A DNA stretch of 64,000 nt from CALTSX01 sp051647685 (GTDB lineage: Bacteria > Chlamydiota > Chlamydiia > Chlamydiales > CALTSX01). The translations under genes and the position numbers were made by a program. Below the pieces are notes generated by a model that saw nothing but the letters and a program-made list of their open reading frames with translations, searched no databases and was not told the origin of the DNA. Every line of letters begins with the position of its first letter. The stretch's first letter is position 1. Below are positions 26,977 to 36,657 of this stretch, one piece after another. The stretch covers positions 6,753 through 70,752 of the forward strand of contig JBOFEG010000001.1 of the NCBI GenBank assembly GCA_051647685.1. The letters are read 5' to 3'.

Positions 26977-28287
26977 TTAAAAAGCATAGATAAATTCAAT
27001 TTCATATTGTTTGTATTTCATCGCGGGACCAATCGTTTTATTTAAATTAATCGATTGTCGATAACTTTGTGACATTGTGAGATTATTGGTGATTACATAA
27101 AGAAAATCAACAGCAAGTCCCTTATAATTGGTAGATCCAACTGCATTTTTTCTTGTGTTAGCACCACCCTCTCCTCTAAGACCCATCGTATAAAAACCAA
27201 CTCTTTCGGCATTTCCTCTTCCAATTCCTGAGACATCGAATGAAGGTATTGCTTGGGCAGCAACCCATTGATAATTTACATCGATTGACCAGTCTCCCGG
27301 TTTTCTGAGCTCCCCTACTGAAAATCCCATGTAATAAGCCCAATTCGCTTTTGTATGATTTGTAAGATCAATTTTTTTAAGGATAGTGCAACCATCCCTA
27401 ACAACTAAAGGCTTATCTGTCGCTTTATGATTGAGCAAACCTGCTGTATATATAATAACAGGTCTCCTACATTGAGGAAGAGAAAACTTATACCCAACGA
27501 GTCCCTGGGAGATAGTAAATCGAAACATTCGGTGTCGAGCATCACTGTGAAATCCCTTTGTGTCCCAGTCTATTAGAGAGTACTTAACATAAAGTCCGGA
27601 ATCCCATAAATCTAGCACACCGAGTTCAACAGCTATGCCATAATGATTTCTACGTTGATTCGTAACAAAACCGCCACCATATATATAGAAATCGCCAAAC
27701 CTGTCATAAGCATTTGCATATTTAAATACTAAACCGTCCATGATAGATCCAAATTGAATCCTTGAATCATAAACGTCCATTAAACATCTTCTACCAATTT
27801 CTATATCTGCAGAATAACTTTCGCTTTCAAGTAATCTCGCCCCAAAGTAAGCTTTCTCAAGCCGTACTCGATCGAAAGTACCGGTAAAAATTCCTGCAGT
27901 ATTATCAAATTCGATTTTAACTAGCGCCCATGTCCGATCAGCTCTGTAATCAAACATTAAATTGACTTCAATATCGAAATTACGAGTAGGAAATGTTCGA
28001 GCAAATCTACTGGAGCCGCGTTGTCTAACACCATTTTTTGTTTCATGGGTACTTTGTAGTTCTGTACGTACGTCTCCACTAAAAGAGAGGATGCCTCCCT
28101 TTTCTCGAATGCTAATTTGCTGTTGTTTGATCCATGCTTTAAGTTCTTTCCAATCGGTATCAGTGATTGGAGTGGGCTGAGTTAGGCTAGGATTTATAAG
28201 AGTATTTTCGAGAGGAAGTTCATTTTGTGCAAAAATAATTGTAGCAAAAATACAACTGTTTATTAGGCTAACAAAAAATAAACGCAT
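26977..28287 (-). CDS. AaxA/OprB-like outer membrane porin
   Basis: A 436-residue protein with a signal peptide (residues 1-20, cleavage near IFAQ), a short Trp-containing periplasmic segment (WKELKAWIKQQQISI), then beta-barrel strands and a C-terminal Phe (EFIYAF). The pattern GDVRTELQS followed by DIEVNLMFDYRADRTWALVK and KAYFGARLL matches my memory of the carbohydrate-selective OprB-like protein AaxA (CT372 family), a chlamydial porin linked to arginine uptake. The decarboxylase and antiporter genes aaxB and aaxC are not next to it, so the substrate here is open. Confidence 0.65.
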   Translation of the reverse strand: MRLFFVSLINSCIFATIIFAQNELPLENTLINPSLTQPTPITDTDWKELKAWIKQQQISIREKGGILSFSGDVRTELQSTHETKNGVRQRGSSRFARTFPTRNFDIEVNLMFDYRADRTWALVKIEFDNTAGIFTGTFDRVRLEKAYFGARLLESESYSADIEIGRRCLMDVYDSRIQFGSIMDGLVFKYANAYDRFGDFYIYGGGFVTNQRRNHYGIAVELGVLDLWDSGLYVKYSLIDWDTKGFHSDARHRMFRFTISQGLVGYKFSLPQCRRPVIIYTAGLLNHKATDKPLVVRDGCTILKKIDLTNHTKANWAYYMGFSVGELRKPGDWSIDVNYQWVAAQAIPSFDVSGIGRGNAERVGFYTMGLRGEGGANTRKNAVGSTNYKGLAVDFLYVITNNLTMSQSYRQSINLNKTIGPAMKYKQYEIEFIYAF

Positions 28288-28369
28288 AAAATAATCTTAC
28301 GAAATAAAAGAAAAAAAATAATATAAAAAATGTAAATTAAATTCAAGTAAGGGTTTTTTGCACAGTTTA

Positions 28370-30022
28370 TTACTGTGGATTTCTGTCGGAAGGGTGAGGC
28401 AAGAATAACAATGAGATTGTTGATTGATGAATATGAAATAAGGCATGTTCGATTTTGCTGGTATATTGCGTCTGTATAATCAAGGGTTTAGTTTTTGAAA
28501 TTAATAGACATTGGTGTTTTCCAGTTTTATGTTTGACTTTGTTGTATAAATCACCACTTGGCATTGACGAGGTATCTTTCCACTCTAAAATATGATTTTT
28601 TGGGATAATCAAATGAAAAAGAGAAAACCTTTGTCCGACTAAATATAATTGTACATCTGGAATTTTACTCAACAAAAAGAGAACTGATTTCCAAGAAAGA
28701 GGGTAAACGATATAGCAAGCAGGAATATTTGCTGGAATACTCGGAAAATTTGCATATTTTGAGAAAAAAAATTTTCCAATAAACCGAAGAACTTCTCGCA
28801 ATGATTGCAAAATCATTGTAATCGCAATAATTGCAGTGATAACTCCTATGATTAAAAAGCTACTTGCCGCAGTGAAGCCTAGACTATTATTAAAAAAATA
28901 CAAGAGAATTGGAGCGATAAAAACGCCAAAAAAGCTTAAGAAATTCAGACTTGCAGCGACTTTTCCCAAATGTCCCTCTGGACTATTTGTTTGAATGAAC
29001 GAATCTAAGGGTACAACGAATAACCCCCCGGCAAATCCAATCAGGAAGAGTAAAACGATTACAAAAATATAAGAAAAAATAGCCAAAGGCAATAATATAC
29101 AAAAAATAGATAATGCAAATAATGCCAGGTAGGAGAGTCCAATTTCTATTTGGTTTTGAAGAAATTTTCCCGCTATAAAAGCGCCGAGCATAATTCCGAG
29201 CGCAGTAACGGGAAATAAGTACCCACCTCCGATCGAGCTCAAATGTAGCGACTGAATGCTAAATAGAATAATATTTAACTGAAAGAATGCACCTAAGAAA
29301 AGAAAAAAAGCATTAGATAGCATAACAAGTATAAGGTGTTCTTTCTTTCGACACATTTGTAGAGTTTTAAATATTTCACTAAAAACTATGGATCGAAAAA
29401 TATTTTTGTCGGAAGAATTAGAGGAATGAGTCGGAGAAATTTTTAAACTTGCTATGAATCCAAGCACAGCAATGGTTAATGGAATCAAAGCACATAAAGT
29501 AAAATTATATCTCGTAACTTGTGTAATAAAGGATGCAAATAATCCTCCGAGGATAATAGCGAGGTAGGTAAAGGCACTGATTATACCATTTGCTTTGGGA
29601 ATTGAGCTTTTAGAAACGAGTTCGGGAATAATACTGTATTTCGCAGGACTGAAGATAGAACTGTGTATAGACAAGAGAAATAAAAATGTGTAACAAGCTA
29701 TAGTATTTGACCAAAGAAATGTAAAGAATCCAAAAAGAGTAATAAATATTTCACTCATTTTTAATAATACAATCAATCGCTGCTTGCTAAATAAATCTGC
29801 AAGAAGACCGGCTAAAGGAGAAAAAATTAAAAAAGGGGTTACATAAATTACTCCTACCCAAAGGAGAATTGTATTGGTATTCGAGATTCCTTGGACTTGA
29901 ATGAGAAAAAAAACAATTAGATATTTTACAATATTGTCGTTTAATGCACCGAGAAATTGTGTAATATTAAGAAAATAAATGGAGTGAAAACGAGAGCCTT
30001 TTTTTTTTAATAAAGAAATCAT
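28370..30022 (-). CDS. MFS transporter, LplT-like, with C-terminal extension
   Basis: A 550-residue protein. Residues 1-400 form a 12-helix major facilitator resembling lysophospholipid transporter LplT: FLGALNDNIVKYLIVFF at the start, PFLIFSPLAGLLADLFSKQR (MFS signature) and PAKYSIIPELV. In many bacteria LplT works with the acyltransferase Aas to recycle lysophospholipid. About 130 residues after the last helix are soluble and unrecognised (ACYIVYPLSWKSVLFLLSK, LYLVGQRFSLFHLIIP). There is no acyltransferase signature HxxxxD there. It is divergent from recC, with only 28 bases between the starts. Confidence 0.75.
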   Translation of the reverse strand: MISLLKKKGSRFHSIYFLNITQFLGALNDNIVKYLIVFFLIQVQGISNTNTILLWVGVIYVTPFLIFSPLAGLLADLFSKQRLIVLLKMSEIFITLFGFFTFLWSNTIACYTFLFLLSIHSSIFSPAKYSIIPELVSKSSIPKANGIISAFTYLAIILGGLFASFITQVTRYNFTLCALIPLTIAVLGFIASLKISPTHSSNSSDKNIFRSIVFSEIFKTLQMCRKKEHLILVMLSNAFFLFLGAFFQLNIILFSIQSLHLSSIGGGYLFPVTALGIMLGAFIAGKFLQNQIEIGLSYLALFALSIFCILLPLAIFSYIFVIVLLFLIGFAGGLFVVPLDSFIQTNSPEGHLGKVAASLNFLSFFGVFIAPILLYFFNNSLGFTAASSFLIIGVITAIIAITMILQSLREVLRFIGKFFFSKYANFPSIPANIPACYIVYPLSWKSVLFLLSKIPDVQLYLVGQRFSLFHLIIPKNHILEWKDTSSMPSGDLYNKVKHKTGKHQCLLISKTKPLIIQTQYTSKIEHALFHIHQSTISLLFLPHPSDRNPQ

Positions 30023-30050
30023 AGGGGGAAATTATCGTTTTTGCAATCAA

Positions 30051-33000
30051 TTGAACTTATTCACAAAATTTCACTATATAATGATTATGTCAAATTGTTT
30101 TCTCAGCCACCGAATTTCTTATCTAGCTCGTGAAATTGGGAACTCTATATATCGAAGTAAAGAAATTTCTCGCAAAATTATTGTTACAGACCAGTGCCGT
30201 CAAAAAGAGTACCTAACCTCTTTTTTTATGGATAGATATGGCATTTCAATGGGATTCCATTGGTTGCAATTATGTCAGGTAACCGAGTATTTATTTTCGA
30301 TAGTTGGGCAGAATTCGTATAAATTTCCCAATATATCTCTACTCACGTTGCATATTGAACAAGAAATTAAAAGATCTCTGAAGCAAAAAGATCCGGTATT
30401 TCTCCCATTACAAAAGTACCTTGACGCTCGAGCGTCCTCTATTCGTTTATACAAAATAGCTAACTATCTAGCTTCTTTATTCGTGCTTTATGGCAATGTG
30501 GAATTTGAGATACTAGAGCAATGGTTGAAAAAAAACGAGTGGCAGCAAGAGTTATTTATGAGACTTATGTCTCATTGGGAAATTCCATCTACTTTTGCAA
30601 AGCGAGGAATTTTTACACTTCCATTTCGCGTAGACATTCATTTTTTTCACTGTTCCTATATTTCCAAGACGTTACTAAGGTTTTTTGAAAGTAAGGTAAT
30701 AGGACTTCAGTGTTATTTTTATGTATTTTCTCCGACTTCATTATACTGGGGAGATTTACACAGCGATCGTAAAGCCTCTTATTTATCTCGTCATTATACG
30801 AAACATAAAGTCCCAGAACAGTATATTTTAGCTGTAAATAGTTATGTAAAATCAGAAAATACTTTTCTTTCCAATTTAGCAGAATTTGGACAAACCCTAC
30901 TTAACTATGCCATCGAGAAAAATTGGGATATTAAAGAGGATTTTGCGAGAGAAAATGGAGAAACACTATTACACAATTTGCAAAAAACTTTGGTAGCAGA
31001 TGCATGTGATCTTGAAAAGATCGACTATCGCATGAACAGTTGTGATGATTCGATCCAAGTACACAGAACAATATCAATGATGCAAGAACTCGAAATTTTA
31101 TACAGGACGATTGGGAAAATTATTGAAAGCGATCCAAAACTAGATCTTAGCGATATTATGGTTGTGGCACCAAATATTGCTACCTATGCCCCCTTAATAC
31201 CTTTTGTTTTCTCAAAAAAAAATAGTAATTTGCCTTATGTGATAGACGGAAATAACGAAGAAATCAATGAATTATTGCGAGGAATTGTTGAAATATTGCA
31301 ACTTGTGGGCTCCTCTCTCGATATATCTAGTGTGCGTACCTTCCTTTCTCTACCTTTAGTGCAAAAGAAATTTGCTCTATCTGAAAGAGATATAGAAGAT
31401 TTTTTTATACTTGTTGAAAAAATGAATGTCTCTTGGGGTTTTAATATAGCTCATCGAACAAAAGTTTTGAATACTAGAAGAGAAGATAGCAATTTAGATG
31501 ACACTGGTACCTGGGAATATTTTTTCGATCGCATTCTCTATGGATTTTGTATGGTCGTTGATTGCCAAAATAAAAATTTTGAAGAAAAAGTCGACTATCA
31601 ATTTTTTCCATCGTGTAATTTGTCTTTTACAAAAGCTCCATGGATAGGAGTTTTTTATTCTATTGTAAACACTATTTATCAAAACATATGTGGCAGGGAC
31701 ACGGAAGAAATGGAGATAGAGCGATGGGTTAGCCTTCTCTTCCAATGGATAGATACATTATTAATAGAGGAATTTGATAGCTGTGATGCAGGAGTTCATT
31801 TAAAAAAACACCTGTGTAATATTTATAAACTGCCCCTCACTTGTCGAACAAGTCCTATCTCATTTAATTCATTTAGTCAATTTCTCCGTTCTGTCCTTAG
31901 AGAATATGAGTTGATCCCGAATAGAATCGGGAAAATCTGCTTTTCTTCTTTGCAGCAAGGCAAAATTACTCCCAGTAAAATTTTGTGTATACTTGGATTT
32001 GATGCAGACAGTTTTCCGAAAAAACAACAAGAAAACTCCCTGCATGATTTGAAAGTAGATGAGATAATGCTCGCCCAATGTACAGCGCAAGATCGCTTTT
32101 GTTTCTTAGAAATTCTCCATCAAGCAGAAGATAAATTGCTGTTTTTTTTTAATGCATTTGACCCTTTGGATGGAAAAGAAAGAGAATATTCTCATCTGAT
32201 ATCAGAATTATTTGATTATTTAGATGCTACAATGGGAATAAATAGCTACCAGCAGTGTTTTATAGACCATCATACGGTTTTACCTACTGCTAAGGAAAAA
32301 GTATTTTTATTACACTATGAGAACAAATCTGTGTGTGAATTTGATCAATCTTTTCAGACTGTAGGGAGTGGTTCTATCCCGCAAAATTTCCATATTGCAA
32401 ACTTATTTAGACTCGCAAAAAATCCTATCTATATTTATTTTCAAGTCAAGTTTGGGATATTTTGGAAATCAGAATATGCTTTGGATCAATATCACCTAAC
32501 TGTATCAAATTTAGACCGTTTTATAATAAAGAATTCTTTATTTCGATATCCGAGTGATCACATATTGCAGTTGCAACAAGTATTGGGAAAGTTGCCCAGT
32601 GGTGCATTTAAGAATCTCGCTTCTCAAACAATTTTATTAGAAGAAAAAAAGATTCACGAAAAACTTAGCTGTGTAAACAAACCCATTTTTTCGGTCTATA
32701 TACATCCAGACATCGTGGAGTCTATACAATGGGTAGATATGTGGTTTATTCCTTCTACAATATATAAGGATATATGTGACATTACCTTAAAAGGGGAATT
32801 GCACAATGTTTCGCCATCTGGGCTCCTTTGCCAAGGCAAAATAGAATTACAAAATCTCTGTCGTGAATGGCCGAGAATTGTACTTTTTATGTCTATTGTT
32901 CAAAAACATTGCCATTGTGTTCCTGAAGTTATTTTCTTAGAAGACAAAAAAACATGGAAAGTTCCTCCAATAGATTGGGAAAATGCTCTTCGCGAATATA

Positions 33001-33260
33001 TCTTTTATTATAGAATAGCAAGCCAAGTTATTTCTCCCCTGCACCCCAAATGGATGAAATTTTTTCTGACTGATCAAGAAGACCAATGGTGTGATATGGT
33101 TCGCTCGTCCCAGATTGATTTTGGTAGCAATTTACAATGGCTAAAAGAGATTTTTCCACAAGTGGCTCCACTGCCCTTTTTCTATCGCAAATGGTATGAA
33201 TATGTTCAAACAAAGCTTACCTGTCTCTTAGAGAGTTGCAAGAGTTATGAAAATATTTAA
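30051..33260 (+). CDS. recC: Exodeoxyribonuclease V gamma subunit
   Basis: RecC scaffolds the RecBCD helicase-nuclease that processes double-strand ends for RecA. The 1069 residues fit the family size. N-terminal features include DQCRQKEYLTSFFMDRYGI and HWLQLCQVTEYLF (family pattern WL..L), a central MQELEILYRTIGKII with DIMVVAPNIATYAPLI, and CILGFDADSFPKKQ. The first Met gives the longest frame; the ATG reading MSNCFLSHRISYLAREI (codon 13) is the likelier start because homology begins there. Its 3' end overlaps recB by 14 bases. This gene order, recC-recB-recD, forms one operon. Confidence 0.88.
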   Translation: MNLFTKFHYIMIMSNCFLSHRISYLAREIGNSIYRSKEISRKIIVTDQCRQKEYLTSFFMDRYGISMGFHWLQLCQVTEYLFSIVGQNSYKFPNISLLTLHIEQEIKRSLKQKDPVFLPLQKYLDARASSIRLYKIANYLASLFVLYGNVEFEILEQWLKKNEWQQELFMRLMSHWEIPSTFAKRGIFTLPFRVDIHFFHCSYISKTLLRFFESKVIGLQCYFYVFSPTSLYWGDLHSDRKASYLSRHYTKHKVPEQYILAVNSYVKSENTFLSNLAEFGQTLLNYAIEKNWDIKEDFARENGETLLHNLQKTLVADACDLEKIDYRMNSCDDSIQVHRTISMMQELEILYRTIGKIIESDPKLDLSDIMVVAPNIATYAPLIPFVFSKKNSNLPYVIDGNNEEINELLRGIVEILQLVGSSLDISSVRTFLSLPLVQKKFALSERDIEDFFILVEKMNVSWGFNIAHRTKVLNTRREDSNLDDTGTWEYFFDRILYGFCMVVDCQNKNFEEKVDYQFFPSCNLSFTKAPWIGVFYSIVNTIYQNICGRDTEEMEIERWVSLLFQWIDTLLIEEFDSCDAGVHLKKHLCNIYKLPLTCRTSPISFNSFSQFLRSVLREYELIPNRIGKICFSSLQQGKITPSKILCILGFDADSFPKKQQENSLHDLKVDEIMLAQCTAQDRFCFLEILHQAEDKLLFFFNAFDPLDGKEREYSHLISELFDYLDATMGINSYQQCFIDHHTVLPTAKEKVFLLHYENKSVCEFDQSFQTVGSGSIPQNFHIANLFRLAKNPIYIYFQVKFGIFWKSEYALDQYHLTVSNLDRFIIKNSLFRYPSDHILQLQQVLGKLPSGAFKNLASQTILLEEKKIHEKLSCVNKPIFSVYIHPDIVESIQWVDMWFIPSTIYKDICDITLKGELHNVSPSGLLCQGKIELQNLCREWPRIVLFMSIVQKHCHCVPEVIFLEDKKTWKVPPIDWENALREYIFYYRIASQVISPLHPKWMKFFLTDQEDQWCDMVRSSQIDFGSNLQWLKEIFPQVAPLPFFYRKWYEYVQTKLTCLLESCKSYENI

Positions 33261-36200
33261 CTGTTTAGATAAGACACTTTCTTTGCGAGGCAAATTTTTT
33301 ATTGAGGCTTCTGCTGGTAGTGGCAAAACTTTTTCTATGGAGCAAGTTTTCCTTCGCTTACTCTTAGATACTAAGCCCCTCTGTTTATCACAAATTCTGA
33401 TTGTGACATTTACAAAAGATGCTACCAAAGAGATTGCTGGGCGTATTCGTAAAACTATACGATCCAGTATTCTATATTTAGAAAATCCCGAACAAGCATC
33501 GGAATTTGAGTATTTACAAGCGATTAAAGAGGGAGATCCATTAAAGAAAAAAATTGCTATTCTTAATCTCACGCATGCGCTTCATTCTTTTGATGAGGCA
33601 AATATATATACAATACATGGGTTTTGCCTTGCAATGCTATCTACGTTCGCATTTGAGGCAAATATTGCAATAGGATGTACAGAGGATTTGGATTTAGAAT
33701 ATCCTCGTACACTCTTGAAAAAATGGTTAATTTCTATTCCTATAAATGAAGTCGGTGCATGTCAATTACAAAGCCTTATTAACTTTTTCAAAGACGATAT
33801 CGCGAGACTAATAAAGCGATTATTAGAATTTGTTAAAACTCGGGCTACATTTATTGCAACGGATGGATTTGCTCTCCAAGTAGAGGCAATCTATTCCATT
33901 ACTAAAAAATATTCTGTTCTTCAAATTGAAAACCTGAGAGATCAATTAGTCCACTTTTTGTCTACTTATCAAACAAGTTGTAATAGTCAGAGGAAACTCC
34001 ATACCCATTACCAACTACAAATTGATGGGTGGATTTCACTATTGTCAGACCCCGCTCCATCCCTTGTCAAAGTGAACGAATTGTTAAGTTATAAGCCATT
34101 ATTGTTCAATTTAGTACAAAAGCCTCAAAAAAAAATCAGTTCATCCCTATATGTCGCGGAGAATATTAAGTGTTGGATTTTTGAAATACATCAATTAATT
34201 GACAAAATGCTAAATCCCAACTTGATTATGTTTCATATCGCTCACAAAGCCTCTATTTTTATTCAACAAGAGTTAAGTCATACTGAGCGAATGTTTGTGG
34301 ATGATATTTTGGATCGAATGCTACTTGCAATCCAAAGTGAATCCTTTCTTGATAAAATACGCAGTCAATTTTCTGCTATTATGATTGATGAATTTCAAGA
34401 TACAGATGCTAAGCAATGGAAAATTTTTTCGGAAATATTTTTATCAAACAACGAGCAGCTTCGAGCTATTTATTTAGTAGGAGATCCAAAACAATCGATT
34501 TATTCGTTTAGAAATGCCAATTTAGATATCTATTTTTTAGCGGAAAAATACATAGGAATAGATTGTAAGTATCGATTAGATACAAATTATAGAAGTTCCC
34601 CATCACTAGTTACCTCTCTCAATCGATTGTTTGATGATGGGAGATGGCTATTTTTAAAAGAAGACTCCAATCGACTTTCCTATAGACCTGCAAAAGTCGG
34701 TTCTGCTACGGAAGAAATTCTGGACAATCGGTGTATCGGCTCAGTGCATTTCTCTTTGTTAGAATTAGAGAAAGCAAAATCTAGTAAATTATCTATACAA
34801 GATAAAGAAAATTCCCATATTTTCCCGTTTATTTACAGGGAGATAAAGGAACTTATAGAACAAGGAGCTTGTGAAGCGAGAGAAATTGTTATTCTTGTAA
34901 AAGATCGATACCTCGCAAAGAGACTCATGGATTTTTTTGACAGCAGATCGGTTGCTTATTGTACTAAAGGCATGAACTCAATTACAAGTAGCTCTAGTTT
35001 CTCTTTGTTATTTAAATTATTCAGTGCTTTGGCGAACTTGCAAAAGACTCAATGGATCATAGATTTTTTTATGCATCCATTATTGCAAATCTCTCTGCAT
35101 CAACTACAGAAGAAAGCAGATTCAGATTATATAGAAGCAGTTCACCAATTCTTTATCCTATCTGAAGAAATGAAGCTGGGTCGTTTATCCGATTTTTTTG
35201 CCAAGATAGTTACAACCCCTTTCTTTGGATATAACCTTGTAGAAAGAATTTCTTTGAGAGGAAATGACCATTACAATGAATTTATACAAATAATTGAATT
35301 AATTATGGTTCAATTTCCAGGCTATAATGTGCATCCACAAGAAATCATTCATTTTTTTGAAACTATACAAAATAAGAATCCAGAAGAAGATCCTCGCATT
35401 CGTAAACGAGCATCAAATAGCTTGCATGCTTTAAGTATTATGACTATTCACGCGAGTAAAGGACTCGAATTTTCGGTTGTATTTGCACTTGGTCTTGGTT
35501 ATAGAACCCCAGTTCCTGAAAAAATTATTCAAAAAGAAAATATCTGGACTGATTTAAGTAAAGATACAGAAGGATATGAGGAATATCTTTGGAAGTGTGA
35601 AGAAGAGAAGATGCGACAATTCTATGTCGCTGCAACTCGCGCTAAAAAGAGATTATATCTGCCTATTTTTATTCATAAAGAAGAGAAACTTAGTCCAATA
35701 GGCGCTGCAGCTCCAATGGAACTTTTCCTAATGCGGATGATATATCCAAATATATTAGGTAAACAAATATATAGATCTCTCGCCCAATTACAATGTCCAG
35801 CTATCATCGATTGGATTCAAAGCCTTATCCAAGAAAAACAGATTACCTATGAAGTTATAACTCAAACGCCAATGATAGAGACACCCAAAAAATTTGAACT
35901 CTATAGAAGAGTAGAAACAAGTTTTTCTTTTTCTTTCCCGAGCATTGAAATTTTATCTTTTTCTAAGCTTAATACGCGTCACAAGGATAAGAATATTGGT
36001 CTCATTCAATATTCAGAAAAAGAAAGTGGTGGTATTCATGCATTGCCACCAGGTCACAATACGGGAACAATACTTCATGAGATATTGGATAGCATTGTGG
36101 AACGGGGGCTTTTTGCGCCATTTCAAGAAAAATGTATAGAATCTGTCATTCATGAAAAAATTAGATATAACCATCTGCTTCCTTACTATGATGACATTCG

Positions 36201-36657
36201 ACAAATGGTTAATTGCGTTTTTCATGTTCCATTATTTCCATATACTTTCTCTTTAACAGAGGTACAACCAATACATGGATTATCGGAAATGCAATTTGTA
36301 TATAAACTTGGTCGTGGAGTTTATATGCAGGGAATTATCGATTTACTGTTTATGTCAGGAAATCAATACTTTATTGTAGATTGGAAATCTCATTATCTCG
36401 GGGTAGATAATAGTTCCTATACAAAAGAAAATATCGAAAAAACCATGACTGCGAATAATTATTTCCTTCAGGCAAAAATTTATACAAATGCATTAAAGAA
36501 GTATCTCAGTCATATAGAATCCAGGCCCTTTTCTCAATGCTTTGGAGGAGTTATCTATATTTTTCTTCGAGGACTTTTTAGTAACACAAATGGGATATAT
36601 TATATTCCTCCATCACAAATAGGAGCCATAGAAGAGGTCATCTATGATGCCAATTGA
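33247..36657 (+). CDS. recB: Exodeoxyribonuclease V beta subunit
   Basis: The 3'-5' helicase and nuclease subunit of RecBCD, 1136 residues. Walker A is EASAGSGKTFSME (residues 20-32). Other helicase motifs are LIVTFTKDAT, IMIDEFQDTD (Walker B), LVGDPKQSIYSFRNA, TNYRSS, MTIHASKGLEF and FYVAATRAKK. The C-terminal nuclease shows GIIDLLF and IVDWKSHYLG with the catalytic Asp and Lys. All helicase and nuclease motifs are present, so it should be active. It overlaps recC upstream and recD downstream by 14 bases each. Confidence 0.95.
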   Translation: MKIFNCLDKTLSLRGKFFIEASAGSGKTFSMEQVFLRLLLDTKPLCLSQILIVTFTKDATKEIAGRIRKTIRSSILYLENPEQASEFEYLQAIKEGDPLKKKIAILNLTHALHSFDEANIYTIHGFCLAMLSTFAFEANIAIGCTEDLDLEYPRTLLKKWLISIPINEVGACQLQSLINFFKDDIARLIKRLLEFVKTRATFIATDGFALQVEAIYSITKKYSVLQIENLRDQLVHFLSTYQTSCNSQRKLHTHYQLQIDGWISLLSDPAPSLVKVNELLSYKPLLFNLVQKPQKKISSSLYVAENIKCWIFEIHQLIDKMLNPNLIMFHIAHKASIFIQQELSHTERMFVDDILDRMLLAIQSESFLDKIRSQFSAIMIDEFQDTDAKQWKIFSEIFLSNNEQLRAIYLVGDPKQSIYSFRNANLDIYFLAEKYIGIDCKYRLDTNYRSSPSLVTSLNRLFDDGRWLFLKEDSNRLSYRPAKVGSATEEILDNRCIGSVHFSLLELEKAKSSKLSIQDKENSHIFPFIYREIKELIEQGACEAREIVILVKDRYLAKRLMDFFDSRSVAYCTKGMNSITSSSSFSLLFKLFSALANLQKTQWIIDFFMHPLLQISLHQLQKKADSDYIEAVHQFFILSEEMKLGRLSDFFAKIVTTPFFGYNLVERISLRGNDHYNEFIQIIELIMVQFPGYNVHPQEIIHFFETIQNKNPEEDPRIRKRASNSLHALSIMTIHASKGLEFSVVFALGLGYRTPVPEKIIQKENIWTDLSKDTEGYEEYLWKCEEEKMRQFYVAATRAKKRLYLPIFIHKEEKLSPIGAAAPMELFLMRMIYPNILGKQIYRSLAQLQCPAIIDWIQSLIQEKQITYEVITQTPMIETPKKFELYRRVETSFSFSFPSIEILSFSKLNTRHKDKNIGLIQYSEKESGGIHALPPGHNTGTILHEILDSIVERGLFAPFQEKCIESVIHEKIRYNHLLPYYDDIRQMVNCVFHVPLFPYTFSLTEVQPIHGLSEMQFVYKLGRGVYMQGIIDLLFMSGNQYFIVDWKSHYLGVDNSSYTKENIEKTMTANNYFLQAKIYTNALKKYLSHIESRPFSQCFGGVIYIFLRGLFSNTNGIYYIPPSQIGAIEEVIYDAN

